The notes under the pieces were generated by a model. That model saw only the letters and a list, made by a program, of their open reading frames with translations, was not told the origin of the DNA and did no database searches. Below, in pieces: positions 1-9,495 of a stretch of DNA of 64,000 nucleotides; positions within the stretch are counted from its first letter, which is position 1, and every line of letters starts with the position of its first letter. Origin of the DNA: CAZEAC01 sp964510065 (GTDB lineage: Bacteria > Bdellovibrionota_C > UBA2361 > CAIXSY01). The stretch covers positions 26,747 to 90,746 of the forward strand of contig CAZEAC010000005.1 of NCBI GenBank assembly GCA_964510065.1, given 5' to 3'. The position numbers were made by a program, and so were the translations under genes.

Positions 1-2217
1 TGTAAGGTCCTCGGGCGCGATATTAACATGGTCGAACTTGGAGTATGTTCGGCGCTTTTCTCTGAGCACTGTTCATATAAGAGTTCTAAAGTTCATTTGC
101 GCAATTTTCCCACGAAGGGTGAGCGAGTTATTCAGGGTCCCGGCGAAAATGCAGGCGTCATAGATGTCGGCGACGGGCAAGCGGTAGCCTTCAAAGTAGA
201 AAGTCACAATCACCCAAGCTTTATCGAGCCGTACCAAGGTGCGGCAACCGGTGTTGGTGGAATTCTGCGCGATGTATTCACCATGGGCGCACGACCGGTT
301 GCTTTGATGAACGCACTTCGCTTTGGAGAGATTTCAAATCAACGCACTCCATATCTTCTTCGTCGCTGCGTGCAGGGAATCGGCGGTTACGGCAATTGCA
401 TGGGAATCCCGACCGTTGGCGGAGAGCTCTACTTTGATCAGGCGTATAATGGGAACTGTCTTGTTAACGCGTTTGCGCTTGGAATTGTCGATACCGATAA
501 GATCTTTTTGGGCAAGGCCTCGGGAATTGGCAATGCGATTTTTTATGTGGGATCGAAAACCGGAAGAGATGGTATCCATGGTGCTTCCATGGCTTCCGAG
601 TCGTTTGATGACGACTCCGAGGAAAAACGTCCCACTGTTCAGGTAGGAGATCCGTTTCAAGAAAAACTGCTCTTGGAGGCGTGCCTTGAGATAATGGCGA
701 GTGGCGCTGTGGTCGGCATCCAAGACATGGGTGCAGCCGGAATTACGAGCTCTGCATATGAAATGGCTGATCGTGCTGGAAGTGGGATTCGCCTCGATCT
801 TGATAGAGTTCCGCAACGCGAGGAGGGGATGAACCCCTATGAAATTATGCTTTCCGAATCCCAGGAACGCATGCTTGTCATTGTTGCTCGTGGTCGTGAG
901 TCCGAAATGGAAAGAATTTTCTCCAAGTGGGACCTCGATGCGGCAAAGATCGGAGAAGTTACTCAGGGCGATGAAGTGAAGCTTTATTGGAATGGTGAAT
1001 GCATCTCCACAATAAAAGCCGCCGTTCTTACCCGCGCAGTTCCGGAATATACCTGGCCCGAGAAGGCGCCTGCTGATTTTGAGCAGAGAAATAAGCCGCT
1101 TGTCCCCAGCAATGTTCAGCTTTCGAGCGACGAGCTATCGAAGCGCTGGCGAAAGCTCGCGACTTCGCCAAATCTTTGTTCCCGCTTTCCAATTTTCAGG
1201 CAATATGATTCGACTGTGCGTAGTAATACCGTTATTCACCCAGGTGGAGATGCCGCACTAATTCGATTGAAGCGAAATCGAGATACTGAACTGGCGCAGT
1301 GCACTGTTGACAGTTATAGCGCGACACAAAATGCCGGGCCTGCGGAGAAAGGAATTGCAATGACGCTGGATTGCAATTCTCGGTATTGTGATGTGAATCC
1401 GAAAGAGGGAGCAGCGCTTTCGCTGGCCGAGGCCTGTCGAAATATCGCGGCGGTTGGCGCAACGCCGATAGGGATCTCAGACAACTTGAATTTTGGCAAT
1501 CCGCAGAAGCCCGAGGGAATGTGGCAGTTCGCCGAGGCCGTGCGCGGACTTTGCGAAGCAGCGCGAGCCTATAAAGTGCCCGTGGTAAGCGGCAACGTCA
1601 GTCTCTATAACGAGACAAAAGGAACCGCAATCCTGCCGACACCGCTGCTTGCGGTGGTTGGCCTAATCGAAGATGCGTCAAAAGCAGTTGGATCGCAGTT
1701 CGTGGATAGCGGCGATAGTATTTTGCTTCTCGGTGCTACGAACCCGTCTGAACTTGGTGGCTCTGAGTATCAGTATCAAAATGAGGGCCGTTCATACGGG
1801 AAGCTTCCGGCGCTTGATTATGCGCTTGAGCAGGGGACCGCAGATTTTATTAGAGAGCTTATTGCAGATCGGCTAATTGCGAGTTGTCACGATGTTTCGC
1901 AAGGTGGTGTCGCGACAGCACTTCTTGAATGCTGTTTCAGTAGCTATAAAGCTTCGGGAGCCACATTAAAAATGGAGAAACCGCAGGGAAGTCATGAAGG
2001 ACTTCTTTTCGCTGAAACGGGAGCGCGCTATATCGTGAGTGTAAAGCCTGAAAAGCTTAAAGAGGTTTTGCAGCGCGCGCAAAGTCGAAAAATTCCTGTT
2101 ACTGGTCAAGGACGGGTAGGTGGCGAGCAGATTGCGATTGAAGGTGTTGCCTCGCTTCCAGTCGTGGCAACATATAACGAGTGGCGACAGGCGCTGGAGC
2201 CGCTTTTGGCTGCTTAA
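1..2217 (+). CDS. purL: Phosphoribosylformylglycinamidine synthase subunit PurL (5' end outside window)
   Basis: Catalytic subunit of FGAM synthase, which converts FGAR, glutamine and ATP to FGAM in purine synthesis. The frame is open from base 1, so the first in-window ATG (28) is internal. Residues from base 1 match the conserved stretch around ELGVCSALFSEHCSYKSSK, which lies about 35 residues into the Bacillus-type small PurL (about 740 aa), so only a short N-terminus is missing. Visible family motifs are SEHCSYKSSK, VESHNHPSFIEPYQGAATG and the second-half VSGNVSLYNE. It is the small PurL type, which normally works with separate PurQ and PurS; neither is in the window. purF follows after 8 bp, so the two are probably co-transcribed. 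Confidence 0.97.
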   Translation, partial: CKVLGRDINMVELGVCSALFSEHCSYKSSKVHLRNFPTKGERVIQGPGENAGVIDVGDGQAVAFKVESHNHPSFIEPYQGAATGVGGILRDVFTMGARPVALMNALRFGEISNQRTPYLLRRCVQGIGGYGNCMGIPTVGGELYFDQAYNGNCLVNAFALGIVDTDKIFLGKASGIGNAIFYVGSKTGRDGIHGASMASESFDDDSEEKRPTVQVGDPFQEKLLLEACLEIMASGAVVGIQDMGAAGITSSAYEMADRAGSGIRLDLDRVPQREEGMNPYEIMLSESQERMLVIVARGRESEMERIFSKWDLDAAKIGEVTQGDEVKLYWNGECISTIKAAVLTRAVPEYTWPEKAPADFEQRNKPLVPSNVQLSSDELSKRWRKLATSPNLCSRFPIFRQYDSTVRSNTVIHPGGDAALIRLKRNRDTELAQCTVDSYSATQNAGPAEKGIAMTLDCNSRYCDVNPKEGAALSLAEACRNIAAVGATPIGISDNLNFGNPQKPEGMWQFAEAVRGLCEAARAYKVPVVSGNVSLYNETKGTAILPTPLLAVVGLIEDASKAVGSQFVDSGDSILLLGATNPSELGGSEYQYQNEGRSYGKLPALDYALEQGTADFIRELIADRLIASCHDVSQGGVATALLECCFSSYKASGATLKMEKPQGSHEGLLFAETGARYIVSVKPEKLKEVLQRAQSRKIPVTGQGRVGGEQIAIEGVASLPVVATYNEWRQALEPLLAA

Positions 2218-2225
2218 AGGGGGTT

Positions 2226-3671
2226 ATGTTCGATCGTGATGACAGTGATAGCTTTCGCGAAGAGTGCGGATTGATGGGGGTATGGGGGCACCGCGAGGCT
2301 TCAAATCTCGTGTACCTTGGACTATATGCGCAGCAGCATCGCGGGCAAGAAGGTGCTGGTGTTTGCGCTGTCGACAGAGGCACGTCGCAGTTCTCTTTGC
2401 ATAAGAGTTTTGGCTTGGTCGCTGATGTCTTTCAGGGGTACGACTTCACTAGTCTTCCAGGTGAAGCCTCGATAGGCCATGTGCGCTATACGACCGCCGG
2501 AGGCCATAGACTCGCAAACGTACAGCCGATGTTTGCTGAGATTGCATCCGGGTCCGTGGCGATTGCTCACAACGGCAACCTTATTAATGCCGACGGCCTT
2601 CGCGAAGATCTTATTAAAGCTGGTGCGATATTTTCGGCGACATCCGACACAGAGATAATTTTGCATCTTCTCGCGCGCGAGAGTAAAGGAGCGGGAAAGA
2701 ATTCGGTGACGGAATTGGTGATTTCGGCACTTCAAAAGGTAAAGGGAGCTTTTTCATTATTATTTCTTTTTCAGGACAGACTACTCGCAGTGCGTGATCC
2801 CAGCGGTTTTAGACCGCTTGTGTTAGGAGACCTGAATGGCGCGGCGGTAGTCGCCTCTGAAACGTGTGCATTTGATCTTGTTGGTGCCAAATTTGTCCGT
2901 GAAATACTTCCCGGCGAAGTAGTTGAAATTTCGGGGCCTTCGAAAATCCAAAGCTTCTTCCCGTTCCCAATGACCAAAGAATCGGCCTGTATTTTTGAGT
3001 ATGTATACTTCGCTCGTCCGGATTCTCAAATTTTCGGAAGGAATGTATACATGGTTCGTAAGCAGATGGGCCGCGAGCTTGCCAAGGAGCATCCAGTAAC
3101 GGCTGATATTGTTATTCCGGTTCCTGACTCAGGAGTAACTGCGGCGCTTGGCTACTCCGAAGAGTCGGGCATACCTCTTGAGCTTGGCCTTATTCGAAAT
3201 CATTATGTGGGGCGAACATTTATCGAGCCCAAGCAGTCGATTCGAGACTTTGGAGTCAAGATTAAGTTGAACGCGAATCCCGAAGTATTGAAAGGCAAGC
3301 GAGTAGTAGTCATTGATGATTCTATTGTGCGCGGAACGACTTCTCGAAAGTTAGTGCAAATGCTGCGGCATGCTGGAGCGAAAGAGCTACACATGCGCAT
3401 ATCGTCTCCGCCGACGACTGACCCCTGTTATTACGGGATTGATACGCCTCAAAAAGAGGAGTTAATTGCTTCACACAAAAGCACCAAAGAGATTGGAGAG
3501 TTTGTCGGTGTGGATACCCTAGCCTATCTCACTCTGAAGGGGCTTTACCGTGCCGTGATGAAATGCTCCGACAATGGAACTCAAGGCAAGTTTTGTGATG
3601 CGTGCTTTAGTGGTAGCTACCCGGTCGGTACTCCGAAGAACTTCGAGAAACGACAGGGTGAGATGTTTTAA
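2226..3671 (+). CDS. purF: Amidophosphoribosyltransferase
   Basis: Catalyses the first committed step of purine synthesis: PRPP plus glutamine to phosphoribosylamine. The ATG at 2226 is preceded by an AAAGGGGG ribosome-binding site and gives 481 aa. The open frame continues upstream to 2181 but that part overlaps purL. The N-terminal nucleophile cysteine is at residue 14 (REECGLMGVWGH), so a 13-residue propeptide would be removed. The glutaminase domain is followed by the phosphoribosyltransferase domain with the PRPP loop VVVIDDSIVRGTT and, near the end, two cysteines in KFCDACFSG. Cysteines in this region often hold an iron-sulfur cluster in the Bacillus-type enzyme; that is inferred here. 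Confidence 0.97.
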   Translation: MFDRDDSDSFREECGLMGVWGHREASNLVYLGLYAQQHRGQEGAGVCAVDRGTSQFSLHKSFGLVADVFQGYDFTSLPGEASIGHVRYTTAGGHRLANVQPMFAEIASGSVAIAHNGNLINADGLREDLIKAGAIFSATSDTEIILHLLARESKGAGKNSVTELVISALQKVKGAFSLLFLFQDRLLAVRDPSGFRPLVLGDLNGAAVVASETCAFDLVGAKFVREILPGEVVEISGPSKIQSFFPFPMTKESACIFEYVYFARPDSQIFGRNVYMVRKQMGRELAKEHPVTADIVIPVPDSGVTAALGYSEESGIPLELGLIRNHYVGRTFIEPKQSIRDFGVKIKLNANPEVLKGKRVVVIDDSIVRGTTSRKLVQMLRHAGAKELHMRISSPPTTDPCYYGIDTPQKEELIASHKSTKEIGEFVGVDTLAYLTLKGLYRAVMKCSDNGTQGKFCDACFSGSYPVGTPKNFEKRQGEMF

Positions 3672-3690
3672 TATATATTGGGGAGTGGCT

Positions 3691-4248
3691 ATGAAATTTT
3701 TTACTAAGTCGTCTTTCGGAAGTGTCGCGGTGTATCGAGCGCTTTTTTCAGCGACGTTGATTGTTGCGATGGCAAGTTGCGGTTCGGACGGGGTTTCGGG
3801 GAGCTACCGCGTAAATGATGTTAATATTCTCTCTGATGATATGGACGTAGGCGAAGAGGTTCGAGTAGAAGTTTTTTTTGAAACAAAAAGCGAACTTGGT
3901 GGGCAGCCCGATGGGTTAGATCTGATCGTGCGGTTGTCTGATGCCATCGACTATGTGCCTGGCTCATCAGCGATTTATGACCAAACAACAGATGAACGTG
4001 ATGGGCGCTCACCGGACGATGTTCAGCGTTGCGACAATGGCGTAACCTACCTTGTGTATCGTTTTGATGACAACGACCTTGAGGGTCGGAGTCTTTCCGG
4101 CGCCGATGAATTCGGCATTCGCTTTGAGATTAGCGGGAAGAGCCGAAGTACGAGGGCAGAAGTGCAGGCTGCGGCGAACAAATCTCAGGACTTCTCTTGC
4201 GACAGCGAATTTGGCGATGAAGCGAGCGATTCTGTAGAAGTTAAGTAG
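3691..4248 (+). CDS. Small secreted lipoprotein, paralogue of the one at 37444-37995
   Basis: A 185-aa protein with an N-terminal signal ending in the lipobox AMASC (Cys about 30), so probably lipid-anchored outside the cytoplasm. GGGGAG sits 7 nt before the ATG. Function is not recognised. The mature part reads as a single beta-rich domain: VGEEVRVEVFFE, LIVRLSDAIDYVPGSS, NGVTYLVYRF, then FGIRFEISGKSRSTRAEVQA. The same order of motifs occurs in the lipoprotein at 37444-37995. Two cysteines in the mature chain (near QRCDNG and FSCDS) could form a disulfide. It is 19 bp behind purF but probably unrelated to purine synthesis. Confidence 0.8.
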   Translation: MKFFTKSSFGSVAVYRALFSATLIVAMASCGSDGVSGSYRVNDVNILSDDMDVGEEVRVEVFFETKSELGGQPDGLDLIVRLSDAIDYVPGSSAIYDQTTDERDGRSPDDVQRCDNGVTYLVYRFDDNDLEGRSLSGADEFGIRFEISGKSRSTRAEVQAAANKSQDFSCDSEFGDEASDSVEVK

Positions 4249-4280
4249 TCACGTACCTGAATAGTGTTTCAGCTGTAGGG

Positions 4281-4901
4281 CTACTTTCCGCGGTCAGCGG
4301 AGTAGCGTTTGACAAGTGCGCGCGCCAACGCCTTAAGGGTACGTGGCGCGCTAAAGAGCTCTGGGTCAAGATGTTCAACCACGCCGCTCCATAGTAGCTG
4401 GCGAGAGCGAACGTCCCGGACCATTAATGTAAACGAACGCTCTTGAAGTGAGCGCAATCTTGGATTTGCTTCAGGATACATGCTGCCCTGGTTGCCTTTT
4501 CTGTAGCGAAGCTCCGGAGGGGTCATAATATTGGGAAGGGTCGTGACTTTACTATCAAAGGTTATCAAGATTTCGGGATCGCTATCGAGGCTGACCGCGC
4601 GATAGCCCTCGGCAACAAATGCGTCTTGCAACGCCTGTTCGATTTCCTGGGTGACCATGGGATTGCGCTGAGCAATTCGCGGTGCTTGTGACAAATTAAG
4701 TTGGTGGGGTAGCAGTGCCACGCGCGAAGCATTCGCAATCGTATTAGGGATCAAAACCGTTGATTTGACTTCGTAACTCGAGCAGCTGCTTAGACTAAAA
4801 ATCATAATAAGCGACATGAGTATTGACGATCGCGAAAGGTTCGCGAGCGCTGCTGAGCAGTCCGAGAAACTAAACAATCCCATAGATTTAATTTGCAACA
4901 T
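4281..4901 (-). CDS. DUF4136-like lipoprotein
   Basis: About 206 aa from the ATG at 4901. A signal peptide ends in a lipobox (IFSLSSC), followed by about 155 residues that resemble DUF4136: EQALQDAFVAEGYRAV, then EILITFDSKV, and a C-terminal stretch LMVRDVRSRQLLWSGVVEHL. Such proteins are outer-membrane-associated and of unknown function. The frame stays open upstream to 5072, but the added residues translate the palindromic element at 4947-5122, so that extension is rejected. A shorter start at the ATG immediately before the hydrophobic segment is possible. It converges with the lipoprotein gene ending at 4248. Confidence 0.75.
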   Translation of the reverse strand: MLQIKSMGLFSFSDCSAALANLSRSSILMSLIMIFSLSSCSSYEVKSTVLIPNTIANASRVALLPHQLNLSQAPRIAQRNPMVTQEIEQALQDAFVAEGYRAVSLDSDPEILITFDSKVTTLPNIMTPPELRYRKGNQGSMYPEANPRLRSLQERSFTLMVRDVRSRQLLWSGVVEHLDPELFSAPRTLKALARALVKRYSADRGK

Positions 4902-4946
4902 TCTCACACCGATGTTTTGTATAGCGCAGTAGATAGCACAGTCTAA

Positions 4947-5122
4947 GAGCGCGTAGCAAAATAAGGTCTGCTGCGTAAGCACAGAAGGGCAAATCTGCGG
5001 CGTCAGCCTAGTCGCGAGTGCTCGCAAGCCTGATAGGCTTGCTCCGCGCGCGCTCCGGCGGCTTCCTTGCATCTTTACCCTTCTGTGCCTTCTCGTAAAC
5101 GACCTTATTTCGTTACGCGCTC
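4947..5122. repeat. 176-bp palindromic insertion-like element
   Basis: The two ends are inverted copies. GAGCGCGTA at 4947-4955 pairs with TACGCGCTC at 5114-5122, and the match continues inward with a few mismatches through AAATAAGGTC and GCACAGAAGGG. The centre is a perfect 8-bp stem: GCAAGCCT 5024-5031, loop GAT, AGGCTTGC 5035-5042. The element is flanked on both sides by TAA (4944-4946 and 5123-5125), as expected for a 3-bp target duplication. No coding capacity of its own is seen. The rest of 4902-5224 holds nothing else recognisable apart from the promoter region of the lipoprotein gene. Confidence 0.75.
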
Positions 5123-5224
5123 TAAAGCGAAATCAATCAGTAGCATAGCCTGGAAGTCTCACTCGAATTCTGCTCCGGCGAGCGGCTTACGCGTAATTCT
5201 TGCGAATTTCTTGGCATTGACGGT

Positions 5225-8200
5225 TTAGCGATCGATCGCGACTGAGCGCTTGCCCTCAAGACGCACTACGTTATCGTCATGCTGATCTTCAAGAAGATGA
5301 CTTTGGTCCTTTCTATTGCTGGCGACGAGCATATATACCGCGGGGACCAGGAACAGCGTTACCACGGTACCAAAAAGCATCCCGGTGACGAGCGTCACCC
5401 CAATACTGTTTCTCGCTCCAGCGCCTGCGCCGGTCGCTAAGATAAGCGGAAAGTGCCCCGCCACGGTCGCTACTGAGGTCATAAGAATTGGACGAAGCCT
5501 TGTTGTCGACGCCTGCACCACCGCCTCAAATTTCTCTATTCCCTTCTCGCGAAGCTTATTTGCGAACTCGACGATAAGAATTCCGTTTTTTGAAACAAGT
5601 CCAACCAGCGTGACAAGGCCAACTTGCGAATATACGTTGAGCGAAGTCGCGCCAAGAAATACAAAGACGAGGGCTCCAGCCAGAGCGAGAGGCACAGAGC
5701 CGACCAAAATTATCGCGGGGTCTCTAAAGCTCTCAAACTGGGAAGCTAACACAAGAAATATTAAAATTATCGCGAGTAGTAGAGTACCGAGAAGCGCATT
5801 TCCTTCTCTACGTAGCTGTCTCGATTCGCCGGCATAATCGATAAGGTAACTCTTCGGGAGTATTTGCTTGGCCGCGTCTTCAAGTACCTTGAGCCCCTGA
5901 TCGATGGTAACTCCAGGCGGCACTGCACCCTGGATTTTTGCAGAGTTAAGCTGCTGGAAACGATTGAGCGATCGAGGCTGCACTGAATCTTCAATGCGAG
6001 CAAATGTGGATACCGGGACAAGCGTCTCGTGTGGCCCAGTAACATACATCCTTAAGAGTTGCTCTGGCGCGATTCTGTCCTGACGCTTAACCTGAGGAAT
6101 GACTTTGTAGCTACGTCCCTGGACGTTAAAACGATTAATGTAGTCGCCACCAAGAAAAACACCGAGGTCTTTCCCAACTTGTGAGAGGTCGAGCCCTAAT
6201 GTGGCGATCTTATCTCGATCAAGATTAATCGAAGACTGCGGAAGGTCAAATTTTAAATCGGTGTCGGCAAACATAAACTTCCCGCTTTGAAACGCCGCGC
6301 CGACAAGCTGTCCGGCATAATTTACGATCTCTGCTGGATCAGCGGTCGAGGAAATTACCATTTCGATCGGGAAATCGCTGCCGCCGGGAAGAGGTGGTGG
6401 GCTTGTAACAATCGCGCGAACTCCTGGAATGGAAGCCATTTTACCCCAGGCCTCGCCTTCCATCTGCATGACGGTACGGCTGCGTTCGCTCCACGGCTTT
6501 ACCAACATTCCCGAAAATCCGAACGTCGGCTGAGTCAGTTGAAACGATTTTGAAAATTCAGGGAAGCTCTCATAGGCCTGCTGGACGAGATTGGCGTAAC
6601 GAACAGTTTGGTCAATCGAGGAATTCGGCGAAGCCTGAATAATAGAAAAGACAACCCCCTGATCTTCCCGCGGTGCAAGTTCCTTTAAAGAGAAAAGATA
6701 CAAAGGAATGAGGCTCAACATTAATAGTCCGGCAATGGTAAAGGTTGCCGGCGTGTAATTGAGGCTCTTCCTGAGGCCTCGTTCATAGAGCTCCTTTAGT
6801 CGAAGAAACCCCGAGTCAATGCGTGATTTGAATGCACTAGGATGCTCCTCCTTTCGTACCAGCAGCGATCCCATCATCGGTGATAAGGTTAGTGCCACAA
6901 ATCCTGAAATCAGTACGGCCGAAGCAAGAGTGAAAGCAAATTCTCGGAAAAGTGTTCCAGTAAGACCTCCTTGAATTCCTATCGGAGCATACACGGTCGC
7001 AAGTGTTATCGTCATTGCGATAATCGGACCAGCAAGCTCGCGAGCGGCGGTGAGCGCAGCGTGCACAGGGCTGTTTCCCTCTTCGACGTGGCGTTCAATG
7101 TTTTCGAGCACCACAATAGCGTCATCGACCACGAGGCCAACTGAAAGCACTATGGCGAGAAGGGTAAGGAGATTAATCGTGAAACCGAAAGAGTACATCA
7201 GCGCAGTCGCGCCAACCAGTGACAGCGGAATCGCGACAACGGGAATAATGACTGAGCGCAGTGATCCCAAAAAAAGAAAAATTACCAAAATAACGATGGC
7301 AATTGTTTCCGAGAGCGTCTTAATTACCTCTCCAATCGCGTCATTGATGTATCTGGTTGCATCGTAAGGAATTCCGACTTTCATCCCGCTGGGCAGCCGT
7401 TGTTCAATTTCCGGAATCGTTCGACGGACTTCTCTGATAACGTCTAGCGAGTTAGCCGAAGGAAGCACCCATATGCCCATGAATGTTGCTGACTGTCCGC
7501 TAAAACGCACCTCTTCATCGTAATTTTCAGCACCAAGAACAATGTCGGCAATATCTTTGAGTCGAATCAGGGTATCGCCATTCCGGCGAACGACAAGATT
7601 CTCGAACTCTTCTTTGCTCTTGAGATCGGTATTGGCAACTAAATTGACCGAGGTAAGCGCACCTCTGGTAGTTCCAATCGCCGAGAGGAAATTGTTACTG
7701 GCGATAGCTCTTTCAACGTCGGATGGACTTATGCTGAGCGCAGCCATACGGGTGGGCTTGAGCCATACACGCATGGCAAAGACTCGTGCCCCCAAGACAT
7801 CAGCCTTTTGTACGCCGGCAATCGATGAGAGTTGAGGCTGAACCACGCGGGTAAGGTAATCCGTGATTTGGTTCTGATCGAGGTCATTCGAGTAAAAGCT
7901 AAGGTACATCGACGCAAAGCGGTTATCGCTCATCTCCACTTCGATAATTGGCGCCTGTGCTTCTGGTGGTAGGTCGTTTCGGACCTGCGCGACCTTTGCC
8001 TGAATCTGTGTGAGCGCAGCATTGGTGTCAAAGTTAAGTCGCAAATGGGCGGTAATCGTGCTAAGGCCCTGAGCGCTTGAAGACTCTAAATAATCAATTC
8101 CGTCGGCGCTCGCGATAACTCTTTCTAACGGCGTAGTAATGTAGCCACGTACGAGGTCGGAGTTTGCGCCTATGTATGCCGTTTTGACCGTGACGACCGC

Positions 8201-8326
8201 GAGATCGCTTTTTGGATATTGGCGCACATTTAAAGACTGAATCGCCTGAAATCCGGCAATTAAAATGATAAGGTTAATGCAAGTCGCAAGAACCGGGCGT
8301 TTCACAAAGATATCGGTAAATTTCAT
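5225..8326 (-). CDS. RND efflux pump inner-membrane transporter (HAE1/AcrB type)
   Basis: 1033 aa, the usual length for HAE1 family pumps, which export drugs or other hydrophobic compounds from the inner membrane or periplasm using the proton gradient. The N-terminus MKFTDIFVKRPVLATC is typical, as are the first large periplasmic loop and the TM4 proton-relay motif VVDDAIVVLENIERH with its two adjacent aspartates. A second TM block near the C-terminus contains VGLVSKNGILIVEFAN. Last gene of a tetR-adaptor-pump operon, with a 14-bp gap to the adaptor. No outer-membrane TolC-type gene is in the window, so a shared channel is likely. The substrate cannot be read from the sequence. Confidence 0.95.
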   Translation of the reverse strand: MKFTDIFVKRPVLATCINLIILIAGFQAIQSLNVRQYPKSDLAVVTVKTAYIGANSDLVRGYITTPLERVIASADGIDYLESSSAQGLSTITAHLRLNFDTNAALTQIQAKVAQVRNDLPPEAQAPIIEVEMSDNRFASMYLSFYSNDLDQNQITDYLTRVVQPQLSSIAGVQKADVLGARVFAMRVWLKPTRMAALSISPSDVERAIASNNFLSAIGTTRGALTSVNLVANTDLKSKEEFENLVVRRNGDTLIRLKDIADIVLGAENYDEEVRFSGQSATFMGIWVLPSANSLDVIREVRRTIPEIEQRLPSGMKVGIPYDATRYINDAIGEVIKTLSETIAIVILVIFLFLGSLRSVIIPVVAIPLSLVGATALMYSFGFTINLLTLLAIVLSVGLVVDDAIVVLENIERHVEEGNSPVHAALTAARELAGPIIAMTITLATVYAPIGIQGGLTGTLFREFAFTLASAVLISGFVALTLSPMMGSLLVRKEEHPSAFKSRIDSGFLRLKELYERGLRKSLNYTPATFTIAGLLMLSLIPLYLFSLKELAPREDQGVVFSIIQASPNSSIDQTVRYANLVQQAYESFPEFSKSFQLTQPTFGFSGMLVKPWSERSRTVMQMEGEAWGKMASIPGVRAIVTSPPPLPGGSDFPIEMVISSTADPAEIVNYAGQLVGAAFQSGKFMFADTDLKFDLPQSSINLDRDKIATLGLDLSQVGKDLGVFLGGDYINRFNVQGRSYKVIPQVKRQDRIAPEQLLRMYVTGPHETLVPVSTFARIEDSVQPRSLNRFQQLNSAKIQGAVPPGVTIDQGLKVLEDAAKQILPKSYLIDYAGESRQLRREGNALLGTLLLAIILIFLVLASQFESFRDPAIILVGSVPLALAGALVFVFLGATSLNVYSQVGLVTLVGLVSKNGILIVEFANKLREKGIEKFEAVVQASTTRLRPILMTSVATVAGHFPLILATGAGAGARNSIGVTLVTGMLFGTVVTLFLVPAVYMLVASNRKDQSHLLEDQHDDNVVRLEGKRSVAIDR

Positions 8327-8340
8327 CGGTGTTCCCTTAT

Positions 8341-9474
8341 CTACGTGTCTGCGAGTTTTGAATCATCCTGGTTGAGAGGCGCGACTGAGTTGTTGACGAT
8401 GACTTCCGCGCCGGGGCGAATCTTAAAAGTTCCGGATGTAATAACTTCTTCGCCGCTCTTTATCCCTTCGAGGATTGCAATTTGAGTCCCGCGACGCGGG
8501 CCTATTTTTACTACCTGTTGCCGTGCCGTGGCGCTTTCTTGGCCGGCCTCGCCCTTCTTTCTATCGATGATGTATACCGTATTACCGTAGGGAGCATAGT
8601 TTATGCTTGAGCTGGGGATGCTAATATAGCGATCCTCTCTCGGGAGAATAACCGTGACTTCTGCGAACATTCCGGGGCGAAGCCTTGTCCCGGGATTGGG
8701 AAGGATTGCCTGGAGATCGATATTTCTTGTAGTTGAATCGACCTGCGGGTTAATCGAAGAAATACTGCCTTTGAATTTTTCATTGGGAAACGAGTCAATT
8801 TCAATCTCAATCGAGTTTCCCGCGGAAACCGCTCCAATTGATTGCTGTGGAAGGCTAAAGTTGACATACAGCGGGTCCATCTCGAAAATCGGCACAAGCG
8901 GAGTGCCTGCGGTGAGATACTGTCCAACATTCGCCCTTCGAATTCCGGTGGTGCCGGAAAACGGTGCGATGATTCGCATATGCGCAATCGTATTGGTAAG
9001 CGCGTCAACCGCAGCGCGCGCTTCACGTTCCTTTGCAATTGCGCTATCGAGATCCGATTGCGAGACCGCATTCGATTGCCGTAAAGACTTTGAACGAGCC
9101 AGTGTTCGCTCAACGTCTTCGAGCAGTGCCTGTGCCCCACGAAGTTCCGCCTCTTCAACAGACGAATCGAGCTCAATCAGTACCGCACCTTTCTCAACAA
9201 AGCTTCCCGATTCGAAGTTGACTGCCTTTACTGTCCCGTCACGCTCTGCACTTAAGACCGCACCCTTTGTCGCGGCAAGCGAACCCACCGCGAAAAAAGT
9301 CTGCGGCCAGGCTTCTTCTTTCGCAATTACCGAAGTTACTGCTTCTGGAGGCATTTTTCTGTTTTGATTCTGCGCGATGGCGCTCGAGATCTGAAAGTAT
9401 TTAATAAGACCAAGGAGTGCGATGAACGCTAGCGTCCCGGCGCCCGCATACAGAATTTGTTTTTTTGCTGTCAT
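8341..9474 (-). CDS. RND efflux periplasmic adaptor (membrane fusion protein)
   Basis: 377 aa. One N-terminal membrane segment (about 8-25) anchors it in the inner membrane. A lipoyl/barrel-sandwich half motif follows (GTVKAVNFESGSFVEKGAVLIELD), then an alpha-helical hairpin (about 110-175), the second lipoyl half (APFSGTTGIRRANVGQYL), a beta-barrel and a membrane-proximal domain. Such adaptors link the RND pump to an outer-membrane channel. It lies between the regulator and the pump, 21 bp and 14 bp away, so all three are surely co-transcribed. Confidence 0.94.
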   Translation of the reverse strand: MTAKKQILYAGAGTLAFIALLGLIKYFQISSAIAQNQNRKMPPEAVTSVIAKEEAWPQTFFAVGSLAATKGAVLSAERDGTVKAVNFESGSFVEKGAVLIELDSSVEEAELRGAQALLEDVERTLARSKSLRQSNAVSQSDLDSAIAKEREARAAVDALTNTIAHMRIIAPFSGTTGIRRANVGQYLTAGTPLVPIFEMDPLYVNFSLPQQSIGAVSAGNSIEIEIDSFPNEKFKGSISSINPQVDSTTRNIDLQAILPNPGTRLRPGMFAEVTVILPREDRYISIPSSSINYAPYGNTVYIIDRKKGEAGQESATARQQVVKIGPRRGTQIAILEGIKSGEEVITSGTFKIRPGAEVIVNNSVAPLNQDDSKLADT

Positions 9475-9495
9475 TGCTTCAACTCCTTAACAGTT

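Noticed and set aside
4902..5072. Extra 57 N-terminal residues of the DUF4136-like lipoprotein
   Set aside because: They translate the palindromic insertion and place the signal peptide internally.
8654..9367. 237-codon + strand ORF
   Set aside because: Antisense shadow of the RND adaptor with low-complexity Ser/Ala/Thr content.
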